A stretch of 64,000 bases of DNA from Staphylococcus kloosii (GCF_003019255.1 NZ_CP027846.1:1302001-1366000); one strand, 5' to 3'. Shown: positions 53,864 through 62,203, counted from the stretch's first letter. The notes: generated by a model from the sequence alone, not told the origin. A program made the numbers and translations.

Positions 53864-53937
53864 GCGGGTGTAGTTTAATGGCAAAACCTCAGCCTTCCAA
53901 GCTGATGTTGTGGGTTCGATTCCCATCACCCGCTCCA
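53864..53937 (+). tRNA. tRNA-Gly (TCC)
   Basis: Acceptor GCGGGTG/CACCCGC, anticodon TCC in CCTTCCAAGC, CCA encoded at 53935-53937. Confidence 0.97.
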
Positions 53938-53948
53938 TCTAATATTAT

Positions 53949-54023
53949 TCCACAGTAGCTCAGTGGTAGAGCTATCGGCTGTTAACCGATCGGTCGTAGG
54001 TTCGAGTCCTACCTGTGGAGCCA
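53949..54023 (+). tRNA. tRNA-Asn (GTT)
   Basis: Acceptor TCCACAG/CTGTGGA, anticodon GTT in GCTGTTAACC, discriminator G, CCA encoded at 54021-54023. Confidence 0.97.
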
Positions 54024-54024
54024 T

Positions 54025-54096
54025 GGCCCCGTGGTCAAGCGGTTAAGACACCGCCCTTTCACGGCGGTAACACGGGTTCGAGTCCCGTCGGGGTCA
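54025..54096 (+). tRNA. tRNA-Glu (TTC)
   Basis: Acceptor GGCCCCG/CGGGGTC, anticodon TTC in CCCTTTCACGG, discriminator A, no encoded CCA. One base separates it from tRNA-Asn. Confidence 0.97.
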
Positions 54097-54100
54097 TACA

Positions 54101-54131
54101 AACAGAAGTGAAAAATCGCTTCTGTTTTTTT
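54101..54131 (+). terminator. Terminator between tRNA-Glu and tRNA-Ser
   Basis: AACAGAAG (54101-54108) pairs with CTTCTGTT (54119-54126), followed by a T-run. tRNA-Ser then depends on readthrough or its own promoter. Confidence 0.85.
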
Positions 54132-54143
54132 ATATTCTTATAT

Positions 54144-54232
54144 GGAGAGTTGTCCGAGTTGGCCGAAGGAGCACGCCTGGAAAGTGTGTAGGCGCCACAA
54201 GCGTCTCGAGGGTTCGAATCCCTCACTCTCCG
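54144..54232 (+). tRNA. tRNA-Ser (GGA)
   Basis: 89 bases with the long variable arm of class II tRNAs. Acceptor GGAGAGT/ACTCTCC, anticodon GGA in CCTGGAAAGTG, discriminator G, no encoded CCA. An integrase fragment lies 142 bases downstream, which marks this gene as an integration site. Confidence 0.97.
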
Positions 54233-54374
54233 TAATTTCGATATTCCTCGTTATTCATCGTTTAACAGAACGTTGATATAACGGGGGTTTCTTATATATC
54301 GAGGTTCTTCGTTAAGCACCGTTTATGAAATTCTATGCCAATTTAACGCCAACGTCCTCACATTTTTTATCTCA

Positions 54375-54500
54375 TTACGCCAATGATGTTGGCATTGCTT
54401 CTAATGCAGTCATGGCCTTATCTTTCTCTTTTTCAGCAGTTTCATATAACAAGTAAGAGTATACAGCCATCGTCGTTTTTATATTGCAATATCCTAATCG
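54375..54500 (-). pseudogene. C-terminal remnant of a phage/island tyrosine integrase
   Basis: On the minus strand, 42 codons read RLGYCNIKTTMAVYSYLL, then YETAEKEKDKAMTALEAMP and TSLA-stop. This is the end of a tyrosine recombinase: RLGHSSIKTTMDVYSHLL is the family pattern, with the nucleophilic Tyr in VYSYL. Upstream of residue 1 the frame is destroyed by 25/34-bp tandem repeats, so only the C-terminus remains. It is a fossil of an element that integrated at tRNA-Ser. Confidence 0.75.
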
Positions 54501-54614
54501 TTTTTATATTGCAATATCCTAATCGTTTTTATATTGCAATATCCTAATCGTTTTGAAATGTAATATATTGCAATATCCTAATCGTTTTGAAATGTAATAT
54601 ATTGAAATATCATT
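54474..54614. repeat. Tandem 25-bp and 34-bp direct repeats in the integrase remnant
   Basis: Three copies of a 25-bp unit beginning CGTTTTTATATTGCAATATC (54474-54498, 54499-54523, 54524-54548), then one 34-bp variant unit with a 9-bp insertion (54549-54582) and a degenerate second (54583-54614). The 25-bp length shifts the reading frame, so the repeats arose after or while the integrase decayed. No spacers, hence not CRISPR. Confidence 0.9.
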
Positions 54615-55276
54615 ATGAAGTAAATAAAAGCAGTGTATATAGTAGACTTAGATAAGACTTTATTCAGATTTTTTTACTCAATTACAGTTTAATTTTTAGC
54701 TTTTCACTTAGAATATAAAATTCTTAAATTAATTGCTGTGGAGAATGTCTACCAGCAAATTGAGATTCAATCCATGATATGTTTTTAATTATTTTTATTG
54801 TCTAAAGAGTTAAATCTATGTTCAACATTTGAATACATATTATATACGGATAGCTTTTATTTGAAATAAGTATAAGCTAATGCATATTTTACTAATCAAC
54901 GCTATATCTTTACTACTTTGGAATATTTAATATACTAGTTAACTTGTTGTAAAGTATTCTATAGATAGAAGATTTATTATATTCAACTTCAAACACTAGC
55001 TGCAAATAGTAATAGATGCACCATTTGCAGAAGTTAATGTAAATAATATTCTAAGTCAAACTTCATTCTGCTGCGTTGTTTGCTTAATCGATCTTAATAT
55101 AGAAAAGAATGCAAACCAATTATTATCATGTAAATGTTTTAGGTGATAAAGATAAACGACAGTAAAAATATATTACAATTCATAACAAAGATTAAACAAG
55201 TAAATTTAAGTTAATTAACACAGACAAGTGGCTTTGAAATACCATCAAAATTTTATGATAAAAAGAGGTGGGTAAT
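54615..55276. other. Decayed region downstream of the integrase remnant
   Basis: About 660 AT-rich bases with only fossil coding. On the minus strand, 54724-54785 reads KNISWIESQFAGRHSPQQLI-stop, which looks like the C-terminus of an alpha/beta hydrolase-type protein, with an earlier in-frame stop. Near 54990-55090 another minus-strand scrap reads TSANGASIT. No intact gene, terminator or promoter is clear. Confidence 0.4.
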
Positions 55277-55516
55277 ATGAGTGAATTTATAGAAAGAAAA
55301 GAATTTGATCAATTTGAAAAAAGAATTGAAGATAATTTTAAAAGTCTTAATTCTAAAATAGATAGGTTACCTATTACTTTTGAAGATAAAATAGAAAAAC
55401 ATGTTAATAATGCTAAGTTTCGAATCATAATGTGGATAATTGGTACTGCTATTGCAACTGGAAGTTTGATTTTAGGAGTTATAGGCTTAGGTGCTAAAAT
55501 ATTAGGGTTATACTAA
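55277..55516 (+). CDS. Small coiled-coil protein with C-terminal membrane span
   Basis: 79 residues from ATG 55277; AGAGGTGGG is the ribosome site. Residues ~1-45 are a charged coiled coil (EFIERKEFDQFEKRIEDNFK, SLNSKIDRLP). Residues ~49-78 are hydrophobic (IIMWIIGTAIATGSLILGVI, then GLGAKILGLY). It shares this plan with the proteins at 59854 and 8061. Similar small proteins occur in prophages and islands; no function is known. Confidence 0.65.
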   Translation: MSEFIERKEFDQFEKRIEDNFKSLNSKIDRLPITFEDKIEKHVNNAKFRIIMWIIGTAIATGSLILGVIGLGAKILGLY

Positions 55517-56184
55517 CACTCATTAGCTAGTGGATGTTTTTAAATTCTATAAAAAGCAATGTAGATATAATTATTAGTACAACTTACAATAAAAAAAGAT
55601 ATTAATGCTTCTGTCATTAGACACATTAAAAGAGTAGAACATAAATTAAAAAATTTTAATTTTAATAAAGCTTTGGATTTATATGAATATGAAAGCCCAC
55701 CTAAATAAATAGGTGGGCTTTTTTGATGTTAAATATATTTCGAGAAAGTCCTTTAAATATTGATTGTAAAAGATTTATAGAATTCTTTAGTTTAAGATAC
55801 TTTGATATTCTTCATTCTTCGAAAATTATGTAGTGTAACATCATTTTATTTACTTTTATATGGATAAATATTTACCAATTTGAAGTTTTGTATAGAACTA
55901 TTTTAAATTAGCAATAAATGTTACTTTCCCTCTAAATTCTTTATTATTCTTCAATTTTTCAAACTTTTAATACCTTTTTCATGTGAATATGAGTTAACTA
56001 ATTAGATTAAAATATGGATGAATTTGTCCTAATTTTTACAACTATGTAGTTATAAATTTACCATATGGCCTTGTTATCTTCTTTAAATCAATAACTATAC
56101 ATATAATTAAATTCGGACGAATTATTATTAAAAAAGATAATATATATTAATTTGTAGAATATAATAGTAAGGTAGGTTATTAAA
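55517..56184. other. Intergenic region before second YSIRK gene
   Basis: On the + strand, 55594-55704 stays open without a start codon and ends in LYEYESPPK-stop; it may be a gene fossil. A terminator lies at 55692-55724. The remaining 460 AT-rich bases should hold the promoter of the surface protein; no operator is recognised. Confidence 0.4.
55692..55724 (+). terminator. Terminator
   Basis: AAAGCCCACCTA (55692-55703) pairs with TAGGTGGGCTTT (55710-55721), followed by T-run. The stem resembles the hairpin at 12804. Confidence 0.88.
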
Positions 56185-58761
56185 TTGGAATTCTTCAAAG
56201 AAGATACAGCTAGAAAACGTAATAAATATTCGATTCGTAAATTTAGTGTAGGCATCGCCTCTATATTAGTTGGGAGTGCCTTTGTTTATAGCAATAATGA
56301 AGCACAGGCTGCTGAAGCAGAAGTAAAAAATAATGTCCAACAAAATGAAACAGCTCAACCTAAAGCACAAGGGGCAACTAATACTGAACAGGTTACTACT
56401 AATCAAGAACAAACAGTACAAAGTTTAAATACTGGAAGTAATCAGGATGTTAATAAAAATAGTGCAGGCGGTAATTCAACAACGCAACCTAATAAGCAAG
56501 CAACAAATAAAAATGGACAACCTAATGTAGTCAAAGCGCCTGTTCAATCATCTGGAAACGCTCAAACTAACAGTGCAGTCGGAAGTAATACACAGAAATC
56601 ACAGAATAGTGTAACGCAAAATAATTCCGCGGATGATAAGGAAATCAATAAATTAAAAGAGCAAGTAAACAATAAAATAAATAAACCAAGTGGTAACTCA
56701 AGCAGTAATAATCTTGATAACAAAGATTATTACGCAAAATTAGTGACAAAAGCTACGAGTGATTTAGAAGATGCCGCTGAAAAGCATCGCGCGAAATTAA
56801 CTTTAGAAACGATCAATAAGCGTGTAGATACTGCTCTTAAGGAAGTAAAACCTGTCAATATAGAACAAAAAACAGTGGATCAACATACAAAATATAAAGA
56901 AGTATTTGATTATATTAATAATCAAAAGCAACATCTTTCACAGCCTGAATTAGAGTTGTTCTTAAGAAATGCGTCTCGTGTGACTGACTTCCCAGATATC
57001 TGGAAAAATTATAACGCGCTATCTGATCAAGCGACTTTAGGTAGATTACCTAATTCTCAAGAAAATATTACGTATCTAAATAAATTACTAACTAATTTAC
57101 AAGATTTAGTTCAAAATCGTAATAATACTAATTATTACAAAGAGCTTGCTAAGGATAAAGTAGTTAAAGAACTAGAAAATCACTTTAAACTATTGAATAT
57201 TACTGAAAAAGATGGCTACCAAGTAGCAAATATCGAAATCAAAAGAGATAGTGTAGATATTAATGAATATGAAAATGGTAAATACAAACTTTGGTTGAAC
57301 CGCTTTGAACAAAGAGGATTAAGAACTAATGAAGCTATAAATAATAAAATTGCTAAAGTTACAGTTACTTATCGTTGGAATGGTCAAGATTATGAAGAAG
57401 TTTTAGCTAGAGACGAAAAAGGGTTCTATTGGTTTAGAGAAGATGAAAAATTCTCTGGTGGTAAAAAATCAGTGGGTGGAAGTATTAATTTCCATGTAAC
57501 GTTTAAAAAAGATATAGTCTTAAACAAAGATACGGATAAAATTTGGGGCTATAATATTAGCGATGGTAACAATGTAGAAACTATTTTTGGAGCTAATATT
57601 GGATTTAGTAAAATTAATTTCGACAGCCAAGCTAATGATATTAACACTAAGACATTGACGCAGTTAAAAACTAAAGCGTTAAGTCACATTGATGCCTTAA
57701 CACAAGTTTTCGATGATAGTAATGATATTAAAGGTTTTAAAGAACAAGTTAATAGTATCAATACTTCACCAAAAAATACAACTGAACTTGAAGAGGCTAT
57801 CGATAAGTTAACAGAGGTTACGCACAAACTTGTTAAGGGTGCATTAAAGCATAACTTAGTTGCTGTACCTAGTCAGGGACAACATATTGGCCAGTATGCG
57901 CAACAAGTTGAAGATGGTTATTACTTAGGCTTCCAAGCATTAAATACTAATCCAGTTAACTCACTAAATGCCGATAGTTCATTAACTATAAATCCAAAAG
58001 GATACTTCTTCTACACGCTAAAAGCTGAGAATGAACTTGCAGCAGGTAAAAAAGTCAATGTTAAAGTAGTTACTAGTAAAGTAGATCCTAGAGCCAAATT
58101 TGAATTAGGGGCTCAAGATGCTAATAATACTTATATTGGCAATCTAGCGACAATAAGGAAAGTTAAGGAAAACGTTTATGAGTTAACTGATTATACTATA
58201 CCTCAAGGCGCGAAGAAAATTGTGTTGCGTCTAGATAATAGAAATGGAGTTGACGCAGTTCAAGTAAGTGGATTTAAAGTGATTTCATCTGATCATAGTA
58301 ATCCTAATGGTCAAAATCTATTGGTAATTCCTGGCAATAAAGAAAACATTAAGGATTATGCTGCTACAAATAGCGACCCATACTTCTTAAGTTTCCAAAC
58401 GCTTAAAACTGACCCATTAAACTCGTTAAACGCAGACGGTTCATTAACTTTAAAACCAGGCGGTTATTTCTTCTATAATTTAAAAGCACAAGATAAATTA
58501 GCACCAGGAAAACAATTTAGTATTAAAGTATTGTCTAATTCTAATAATGCTAATACTAAATTTGAATATGCATTCCATAGCAGTAATGGAGAATATGGCA
58601 AAACGATTAAGGCGATAACTCAAACACAAGATGGAGTATATAGCGTTGAAGACGTTGTAGTACCAGACAACGCGACTGATGTATCATTAAGATTAGATAA
58701 TCGTTTAGGTAAACAAGATGTTGTAGTACAAGGAATTTTTGTATTACCTAAAAAACAATAG
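56185..58761 (+). CDS. Secreted YSIRK protein, paralogue of the 14452 gene, no LPXTG anchor
   Basis: 858 residues from TTG 56185 (AAGGTAGG ahead). The signal peptide has KYSIRKFSVGIASILVGSA and likely cleavage after AQA (about 42). A Gln/Asn/Thr-rich disordered region (about 43-190) is followed by one copy of the ~250-residue module (about 236-480: RFEQRGLRTNEA, KGFYWFREDE, WGYNISD). Two copies of the ~145-residue beta-rich module complete the protein (about 554-700 and 711-858; SLT.PKGYFFY, LRLDNR). There is no LPXTG or membrane tail. It differs from the 14452 protein mainly by having one instead of two first modules. Function unknown. Confidence 0.8.
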   Translation: MEFFKEDTARKRNKYSIRKFSVGIASILVGSAFVYSNNEAQAAEAEVKNNVQQNETAQPKAQGATNTEQVTTNQEQTVQSLNTGSNQDVNKNSAGGNSTTQPNKQATNKNGQPNVVKAPVQSSGNAQTNSAVGSNTQKSQNSVTQNNSADDKEINKLKEQVNNKINKPSGNSSSNNLDNKDYYAKLVTKATSDLEDAAEKHRAKLTLETINKRVDTALKEVKPVNIEQKTVDQHTKYKEVFDYINNQKQHLSQPELELFLRNASRVTDFPDIWKNYNALSDQATLGRLPNSQENITYLNKLLTNLQDLVQNRNNTNYYKELAKDKVVKELENHFKLLNITEKDGYQVANIEIKRDSVDINEYENGKYKLWLNRFEQRGLRTNEAINNKIAKVTVTYRWNGQDYEEVLARDEKGFYWFREDEKFSGGKKSVGGSINFHVTFKKDIVLNKDTDKIWGYNISDGNNVETIFGANIGFSKINFDSQANDINTKTLTQLKTKALSHIDALTQVFDDSNDIKGFKEQVNSINTSPKNTTELEEAIDKLTEVTHKLVKGALKHNLVAVPSQGQHIGQYAQQVEDGYYLGFQALNTNPVNSLNADSSLTINPKGYFFYTLKAENELAAGKKVNVKVVTSKVDPRAKFELGAQDANNTYIGNLATIRKVKENVYELTDYTIPQGAKKIVLRLDNRNGVDAVQVSGFKVISSDHSNPNGQNLLVIPGNKENIKDYAATNSDPYFLSFQTLKTDPLNSLNADGSLTLKPGGYFFYNLKAQDKLAPGKQFSIKVLSNSNNANTKFEYAFHSSNGEYGKTIKAITQTQDGVYSVEDVVVPDNATDVSLRLDNRLGKQDVVVQGIFVLPKKQ

Positions 58762-58850
58762 TTGAAGTAGTTGTTGATACGTAATATCTACACGTAATTT
58801 TAGAATAGACGAGTTAGAATTTTAGCGACTTTATATGTCCTAAAATAAAA

Positions 58851-58895
58851 AAACAGTAGAAATTCAATTTTAAGAACTGAATTTCTACTGTTTTT
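58851..58895 (+). terminator. Terminator of the second YSIRK gene
   Basis: AAACAGTAGAAATTCA (58851-58866) is perfectly complementary to TGAATTTCTACTGTTT (58878-58893). Confidence 0.9.
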
Positions 58896-59029
58896 CCTAT
58901 TTAAAGGCCGTTGGTTAAAATTTCTCTTGTTATCCTAGCAAATACGAAAAGCTTCTTTGTTAATAATGTAATGAATATATATTTTATGTAAAACATTTAA
59001 AAAATAAATTAAAAGCAGTAGTTAATAAA

Positions 59030-59461
59030 TTATAGTTTTAAATGTAAAATAGGATAATTTCTACCTTGTGCATCTTTTTTTGATTCTTTATATTGCTTGA
59101 ATCCATTCTTTTGATAAAATTTTAAAGCATTATGATTATCTTTATTAACGTCAACGTATTTTATATCGTTCTCTCTAATTAAATATTGTAATATTTCTGT
59201 GCCATAACCTTTATGGAAATGTTCAGGTGCTATAAATAACATTTCTAAATTTTGTTCATTTATACCTGAAAATCCGACAACTTCGTTATCATTAAACCAT
59301 AAATATGCATCGACATATTTAAAGTAAGTAGGAATTTCTGTTTTTAACGTTAATCTATCAGTTTCTGTTAAAAAATCGTGTGTTGCACATACTGATTCTT
59401 CCCATATTTTTAAGGCGGTTGTATAATCTTTTTCATTAAGTGGGTATTTTGTTAGCTTCAT
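59030..59461 (-). CDS. GNAT family N-acetyltransferase
   Basis: 143 residues. The GNAT core is visible: VVGFSGINEQNLEMLFIAP (about 62-80), the acetyl-CoA pyrophosphate loop HFHKGYGTEIL (about 82-92; Q/RxxGxG/A variant HKGYGT), and NKDNHNALKFYQKNGF (about 106-121). It resembles YjaB-type acetyltransferases. AGGATAG precedes the ATG at 59461. Substrate not predictable. Single leftward gene. Confidence 0.88.
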   Translation of the reverse strand: MKLTKYPLNEKDYTTALKIWEESVCATHDFLTETDRLTLKTEIPTYFKYVDAYLWFNDNEVVGFSGINEQNLEMLFIAPEHFHKGYGTEILQYLIRENDIKYVDVNKDNHNALKFYQKNGFKQYKESKKDAQGRNYPILHLKL

Positions 59462-59853
59462 ATTTTTATCTATCCTTTAAAATTGCTATTTTAATTATAA
59501 TATATGTAAAAGTTTAATGAAATTAAACTAGGTTATCGAGGTTTTAAAATAAATAATAATAAAGATTGTTTGATTCTTAATTTGAATAAATTTTACTTAT
59601 ATATTAATTTTGAAGCGCTTAGAAAAATTTTGAGAGTTATACTATGATGTATAACTCACATTGATTTTTGTGCCTAAGATGCCACTATTTTTTTTATTTT
59701 GAGTTTTTTCTGTACTTTTTATAATAAGTTTCGTAATATAATGCTAAAAATATAGCTATTAAATATAGTGATTTTGTTAGAATTCAATTAAAAAATAGCG
59801 CTTTATCATTTAGAATCTAGAAAAGTAATTTTAAAAAAGTAGTAGGTGATACT
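59462..59853. other. Intergenic region
   Basis: About 390 AT-rich bases between divergent genes. Contains the promoters; nothing else is distinguished. A small inverted repeat, ATAACTC/GAGTTAT, lies near 59634-59659 around a TATACTATGATGTATA palindrome. Confidence 0.35.
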
Positions 59854-60141
59854 ATGAATAGTGAGTATGTTACAACTTTAGAGTTTGAACATTATCAAAA
59901 ACATATGAATGCACGATTTGATAACATTGATAACAGTATTAATGAGCTTAAAGAACTTTTAAATGCTACGAACAATGATTTGAAAGATAGAATAAAAAAT
60001 ACCAGATTAGAGACTTTAGAGGCTTTAAATTCTAAAATCGAATCTAGTATTAATAAAATGAAACATGCACAAACGAAATGGTTTATTGTCACTGTTATTG
60101 CAACTAGTGCTTTAGCTGGTAGAATATTTGGCATATATTAG
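59854..60141 (+). CDS. Small coiled-coil protein with C-terminal membrane span
   Basis: 95 residues. Residues 5-70 form a coiled coil (FEHYQKHMNARFDNIDNSIN, ELKELLNATNNDL, NSKIESSINKM). Residues 74-93 are a membrane span (WFIVTVIATSALAGRIFGIY). Related in plan to the 55277 and 8061 proteins. GTAGGTGA precedes ATG 59854. It sits directly before the SOS-box-controlled YolD-like gene, as the small membrane gene at 12187 sits before the SOS-box gene at 12566. Confidence 0.65.
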   Translation: MNSEYVTTLEFEHYQKHMNARFDNIDNSINELKELLNATNNDLKDRIKNTRLETLEALNSKIESSINKMKHAQTKWFIVTVIATSALAGRIFGIY

Positions 60142-60192
60142 TATACTATACAAGTTTTCACTTTATAATTCTTAGGTATCTAATAAAAAGTT

Positions 60193-60219
60193 CGCATCTT
60201 AAAAGGGTGCGTATTTTTT
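60193..60219 (+). terminator. Terminator
   Basis: CGCATC (60193-60198) pairs with GGTGCG (60206-60211, one G-U), followed by T-run. Confidence 0.7.
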
Positions 60220-60231
60220 TATTTACTTATA

Positions 60232-60245
60232 CGAACATACGTTCT
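60232..60245 (+). promoter_or_regulatory. Candidate LexA (SOS) box
   Basis: CGAACATACGTTCT matches CGAAC-N4-GTTCG at 9 of 10 positions. A TATTATAGT -10-like element lies directly after it, 12-20 bases before the ribosome site of the YolD-like gene. Same layout as 12530. Confidence 0.8.
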
Positions 60246-60268
60246 ATTATAGTAAAGAGGTGACTGAG

Positions 60269-60679
60269 ATGAAAATCATTAATAAAGGTATGCCAGAACC
60301 TTATTGTTATGAATCTGACTATCGTAAAATACCACGTAAGTACTTAAACCCACGTATTCCCAGAGGGAGAGGTAACGTAAAATGGCAGCCATTTGCTACA
60401 ATGCCAGAGCAGTTCGCTAGGATAGAGCAATATATGCTTGACCAAAATAAAATAGAAAGACCTATGTTATCAGAAGATCAATTAAATATTTTAAATCAAA
60501 AATTAATAGAAAAAATGTTTAATCATCCACATATTGCTTTTAAATATTTTGAAGATGGATATATTAAAGAAATAAATGGATATATTCATAAGGTAGATGT
60601 ACATAACTGTGAATTGCAATTGTCTATTAACGGTGAGATTACAAAGTTTAGCTTAGTAGATATAGTAGAAATTAACTAA
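60269..60679 (+). CDS. YolD-like family protein, SOS-controlled
   Basis: 136 residues from ATG 60269 (AAGAGGTGA ahead). The YolD-like pattern is seen in RNVKWQPFATMPEQFARIEQ (about 31-50; RGNVKW...PF.MPE) and the C-terminal beta region ending in FSLVDIVEIN. YolD-like proteins usually stand before UvrX/UmuC-type Y-family polymerases in the SOS regulon; no polymerase follows here. The LexA-like box at 60232 supports DNA-damage induction. It may be the remnant of a YolD-UvrX pair. Confidence 0.78.
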   Translation: MKIINKGMPEPYCYESDYRKIPRKYLNPRIPRGRGNVKWQPFATMPEQFARIEQYMLDQNKIERPMLSEDQLNILNQKLIEKMFNHPHIAFKYFEDGYIKEINGYIHKVDVHNCELQLSINGEITKFSLVDIVEIN

Positions 60680-60987
60680 AAAAGAAAGATAGTAAATTAT
60701 ACTGACACATGAAATAGCGTACTAAAAATTATTGTATTAATTTTTATTATAAATCGGTGGGACGTTGCATAATATGATTATTTTCATATATTTTTAGTAG
60801 TTTACTTTATGCTAAACATTGGAACAATGCTAAAACTTATTATTATATGATATGACATATTAAATTTATAAGTAGATTTTGCATTAAACTCCTTATTATT
60901 TACTTAAAGGCTATAGAATATATATTTTTCAGTAAATATAAAGTAATATTTTAATAGTTTTTATTTAATGTGGGAGGGGGTTAGTGA
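60680..60987. other. Intergenic region
   Basis: About 300 AT-rich bases. GGTGGGACGTTGC near 60756 resembles the start of a common staphylococcal intergenic repeat. No strong terminator after the YolD-like gene is seen. Confidence 0.35.
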
Positions 60988-61080
60988 ATGAACAATAAAT
61001 ATTTATTGCTTAATAAGATTGTTGCAGCGAGTATCTTTGCTGAGGGATATTTAATTATTTCAAGAATGTTTTGGAGATAA
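60988..61080 (+). CDS. Possible 30-residue membrane peptide
   Basis: A short frame with a very good ribosome site (GGGAGGGGG at 60972-60980, 7 bases before ATG 60988). The peptide MNNKYLLLNKIVAASIFAEG plus YLIISRMFWR is amphipathic/hydrophobic with Lys at the start and Arg at the end, the plan of small membrane peptides or type I toxins. No family is recognised. It could be chance, but the start context is stronger than for most real genes here. Confidence 0.4.
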   Translation: MNNKYLLLNKIVAASIFAEGYLIISRMFWR

Positions 61081-61138
61081 GTATATACCTAGAGTATAAG
61101 ACTCATTGTAAGGATTGAAATAGGCTATATAAATGCGA

Positions 61139-61262
61139 AGGGGACAACAATATTATTTGTATAAGCACAATTTTTAGTCCCACCTAGGCAAGAATGACTA
61201 GCATTGAAAGTAGCTTGATATAGGCTCATTCTTAATTAAGTCATCTACTTCCAATGAAAATT
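61139..61262. repeat. Staphylococcal intergenic repeat-like element
   Basis: GGGACAACAATATTATTTGT (61140-61159) and AGTCCCACCTAGGC (61177-61190) frame a GGGAC/GTCCC stem typical of short intergenic repeats in staphylococci. An imperfect inverted repeat CATTGAAAGTAG / CTACTTCCAATG (61203-61214 and 61245-61256) follows. Likely a non-coding dispersed repeat. Confidence 0.4.
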
Positions 61263-61291
61263 AGAGCCTGAAACGATATGTCTCAGGCTCT
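61263..61291 (-). terminator. Terminator of the HD-domain gene
   Basis: AGAGCCTGA (61263-61271) is complementary to TCAGGCTCT (61283-61291). Confidence 0.8.
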
Positions 61292-61295
61292 ACAT

Positions 61296-61934
61296 TTATT
61301 GATCCCATTTTGAGCGTAAGATACAAGAACAGAAATTATTTTGTGGATATTCAGGTTCAAAGTATTTGATGACGTCTGATTTAATATTGCCAAATGTTGT
61401 TTCTGGTTTGTGTTTAAAACCATCATAAAATGCTTTAATCACATCTTTTTTAAAATTACCTCGTGGAAATTTTGTCACTATAGCTTTTCTAATATCATCA
61501 GAATATTGGTTCCAGTTGTCACCCATAACATCCATACCTACGCCATGATAAAGTAAGGCTACGTTATTTTCTTTATGCTCTGCAACACCGAGCGTAGTAT
61601 GCAAAGCAATCGCATCCCAAGCCAATTGTAGATCTCGTTCATCGTAATTATAAGTATCTAAAAATTGTCTTACAGCGTTGGCACCATCAACCTCGAATCT
61701 TAAATCATCACTACTATAATGATTTGTAAGTCCTAAATCATGGAATAAAGACGTAATATATAACAATTCTTTATCATATTTTAAATTATCTTGAGTCCCC
61801 TTAATTTCACCAAATAGATATACTCGATTTGAATGGTTCCAAATGAGTTCATTTCCGTATTCATGCACAATACCTTGAGCATCTTGAACAATTTTACTGT
61901 CTGGTACATTAATTTCATCAATATTATTAATCAT
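61296..61934 (-). CDS. HD-domain hydrolase (cyanamide hydratase-like)
   Basis: 212 residues. HD metal ligands: His34 region (IWNHSNRVYLFGE), HDLG (LFHDLGLTNHY, about 64-74) and ALHTTLGVAEH (about 110-120). The arrangement NHS-x(n)-HDLG-x(n)-LHT is that of the cyanamide hydratase/HD superfamily. The C-terminus has an unusual NNFCSCILRSKWDQ end. AAGGGG precedes the ATG at 61934. Substrate unknown; single leftward gene. Confidence 0.8.
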   Translation of the reverse strand: MINNIDEINVPDSKIVQDAQGIVHEYGNELIWNHSNRVYLFGEIKGTQDNLKYDKELLYITSLFHDLGLTNHYSSDDLRFEVDGANAVRQFLDTYNYDERDLQLAWDAIALHTTLGVAEHKENNVALLYHGVGMDVMGDNWNQYSDDIRKAIVTKFPRGNFKKDVIKAFYDGFKHKPETTFGNIKSDVIKYFEPEYPQNNFCSCILRSKWDQ

Positions 61935-62146
61935 ATTAAAACGCCCCTTTAAGTAATATATGTATAAATTCCCTTAAAAGACTAACTAAAAACAAGACTT
62001 AATAAAGATTGTAGACTAAATTAATTTGAAATTTGATGTATATAGTTAATAGGGACAGTATTAATTAAATAATAGATTTTGATGTATTAAAAACAAAATT
62101 TCTTATTACAATAAAAATAAGTAAAATATGCGCTATTGTTCTATAT
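61935..62146. other. Intergenic region
   Basis: AT-rich spacer between the HD gene and the next leftward gene. It should hold the HD gene promoter; no other feature is seen. Confidence 0.35.
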
Positions 62147-62203
62147 AAAAACACTTTCGACTAAACTCATATTAATATGAATTCAATCAAAAGTGTCTTT
62201 TAT
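62147..62203 (-). terminator. Terminator-like hairpin
   Basis: AAAAACACTTT (62147-62157) pairs with AAAAGTGTCTTTT-type sequence (62189-62201), with an inner perfect palindrome TCATATTAATATGA (62168-62181). Confidence 0.6.

Noticed and set aside
54474..54614. Direct repeats as CRISPR
   Set aside because: Units are contiguous with no unique spacers, and there are no cas genes.
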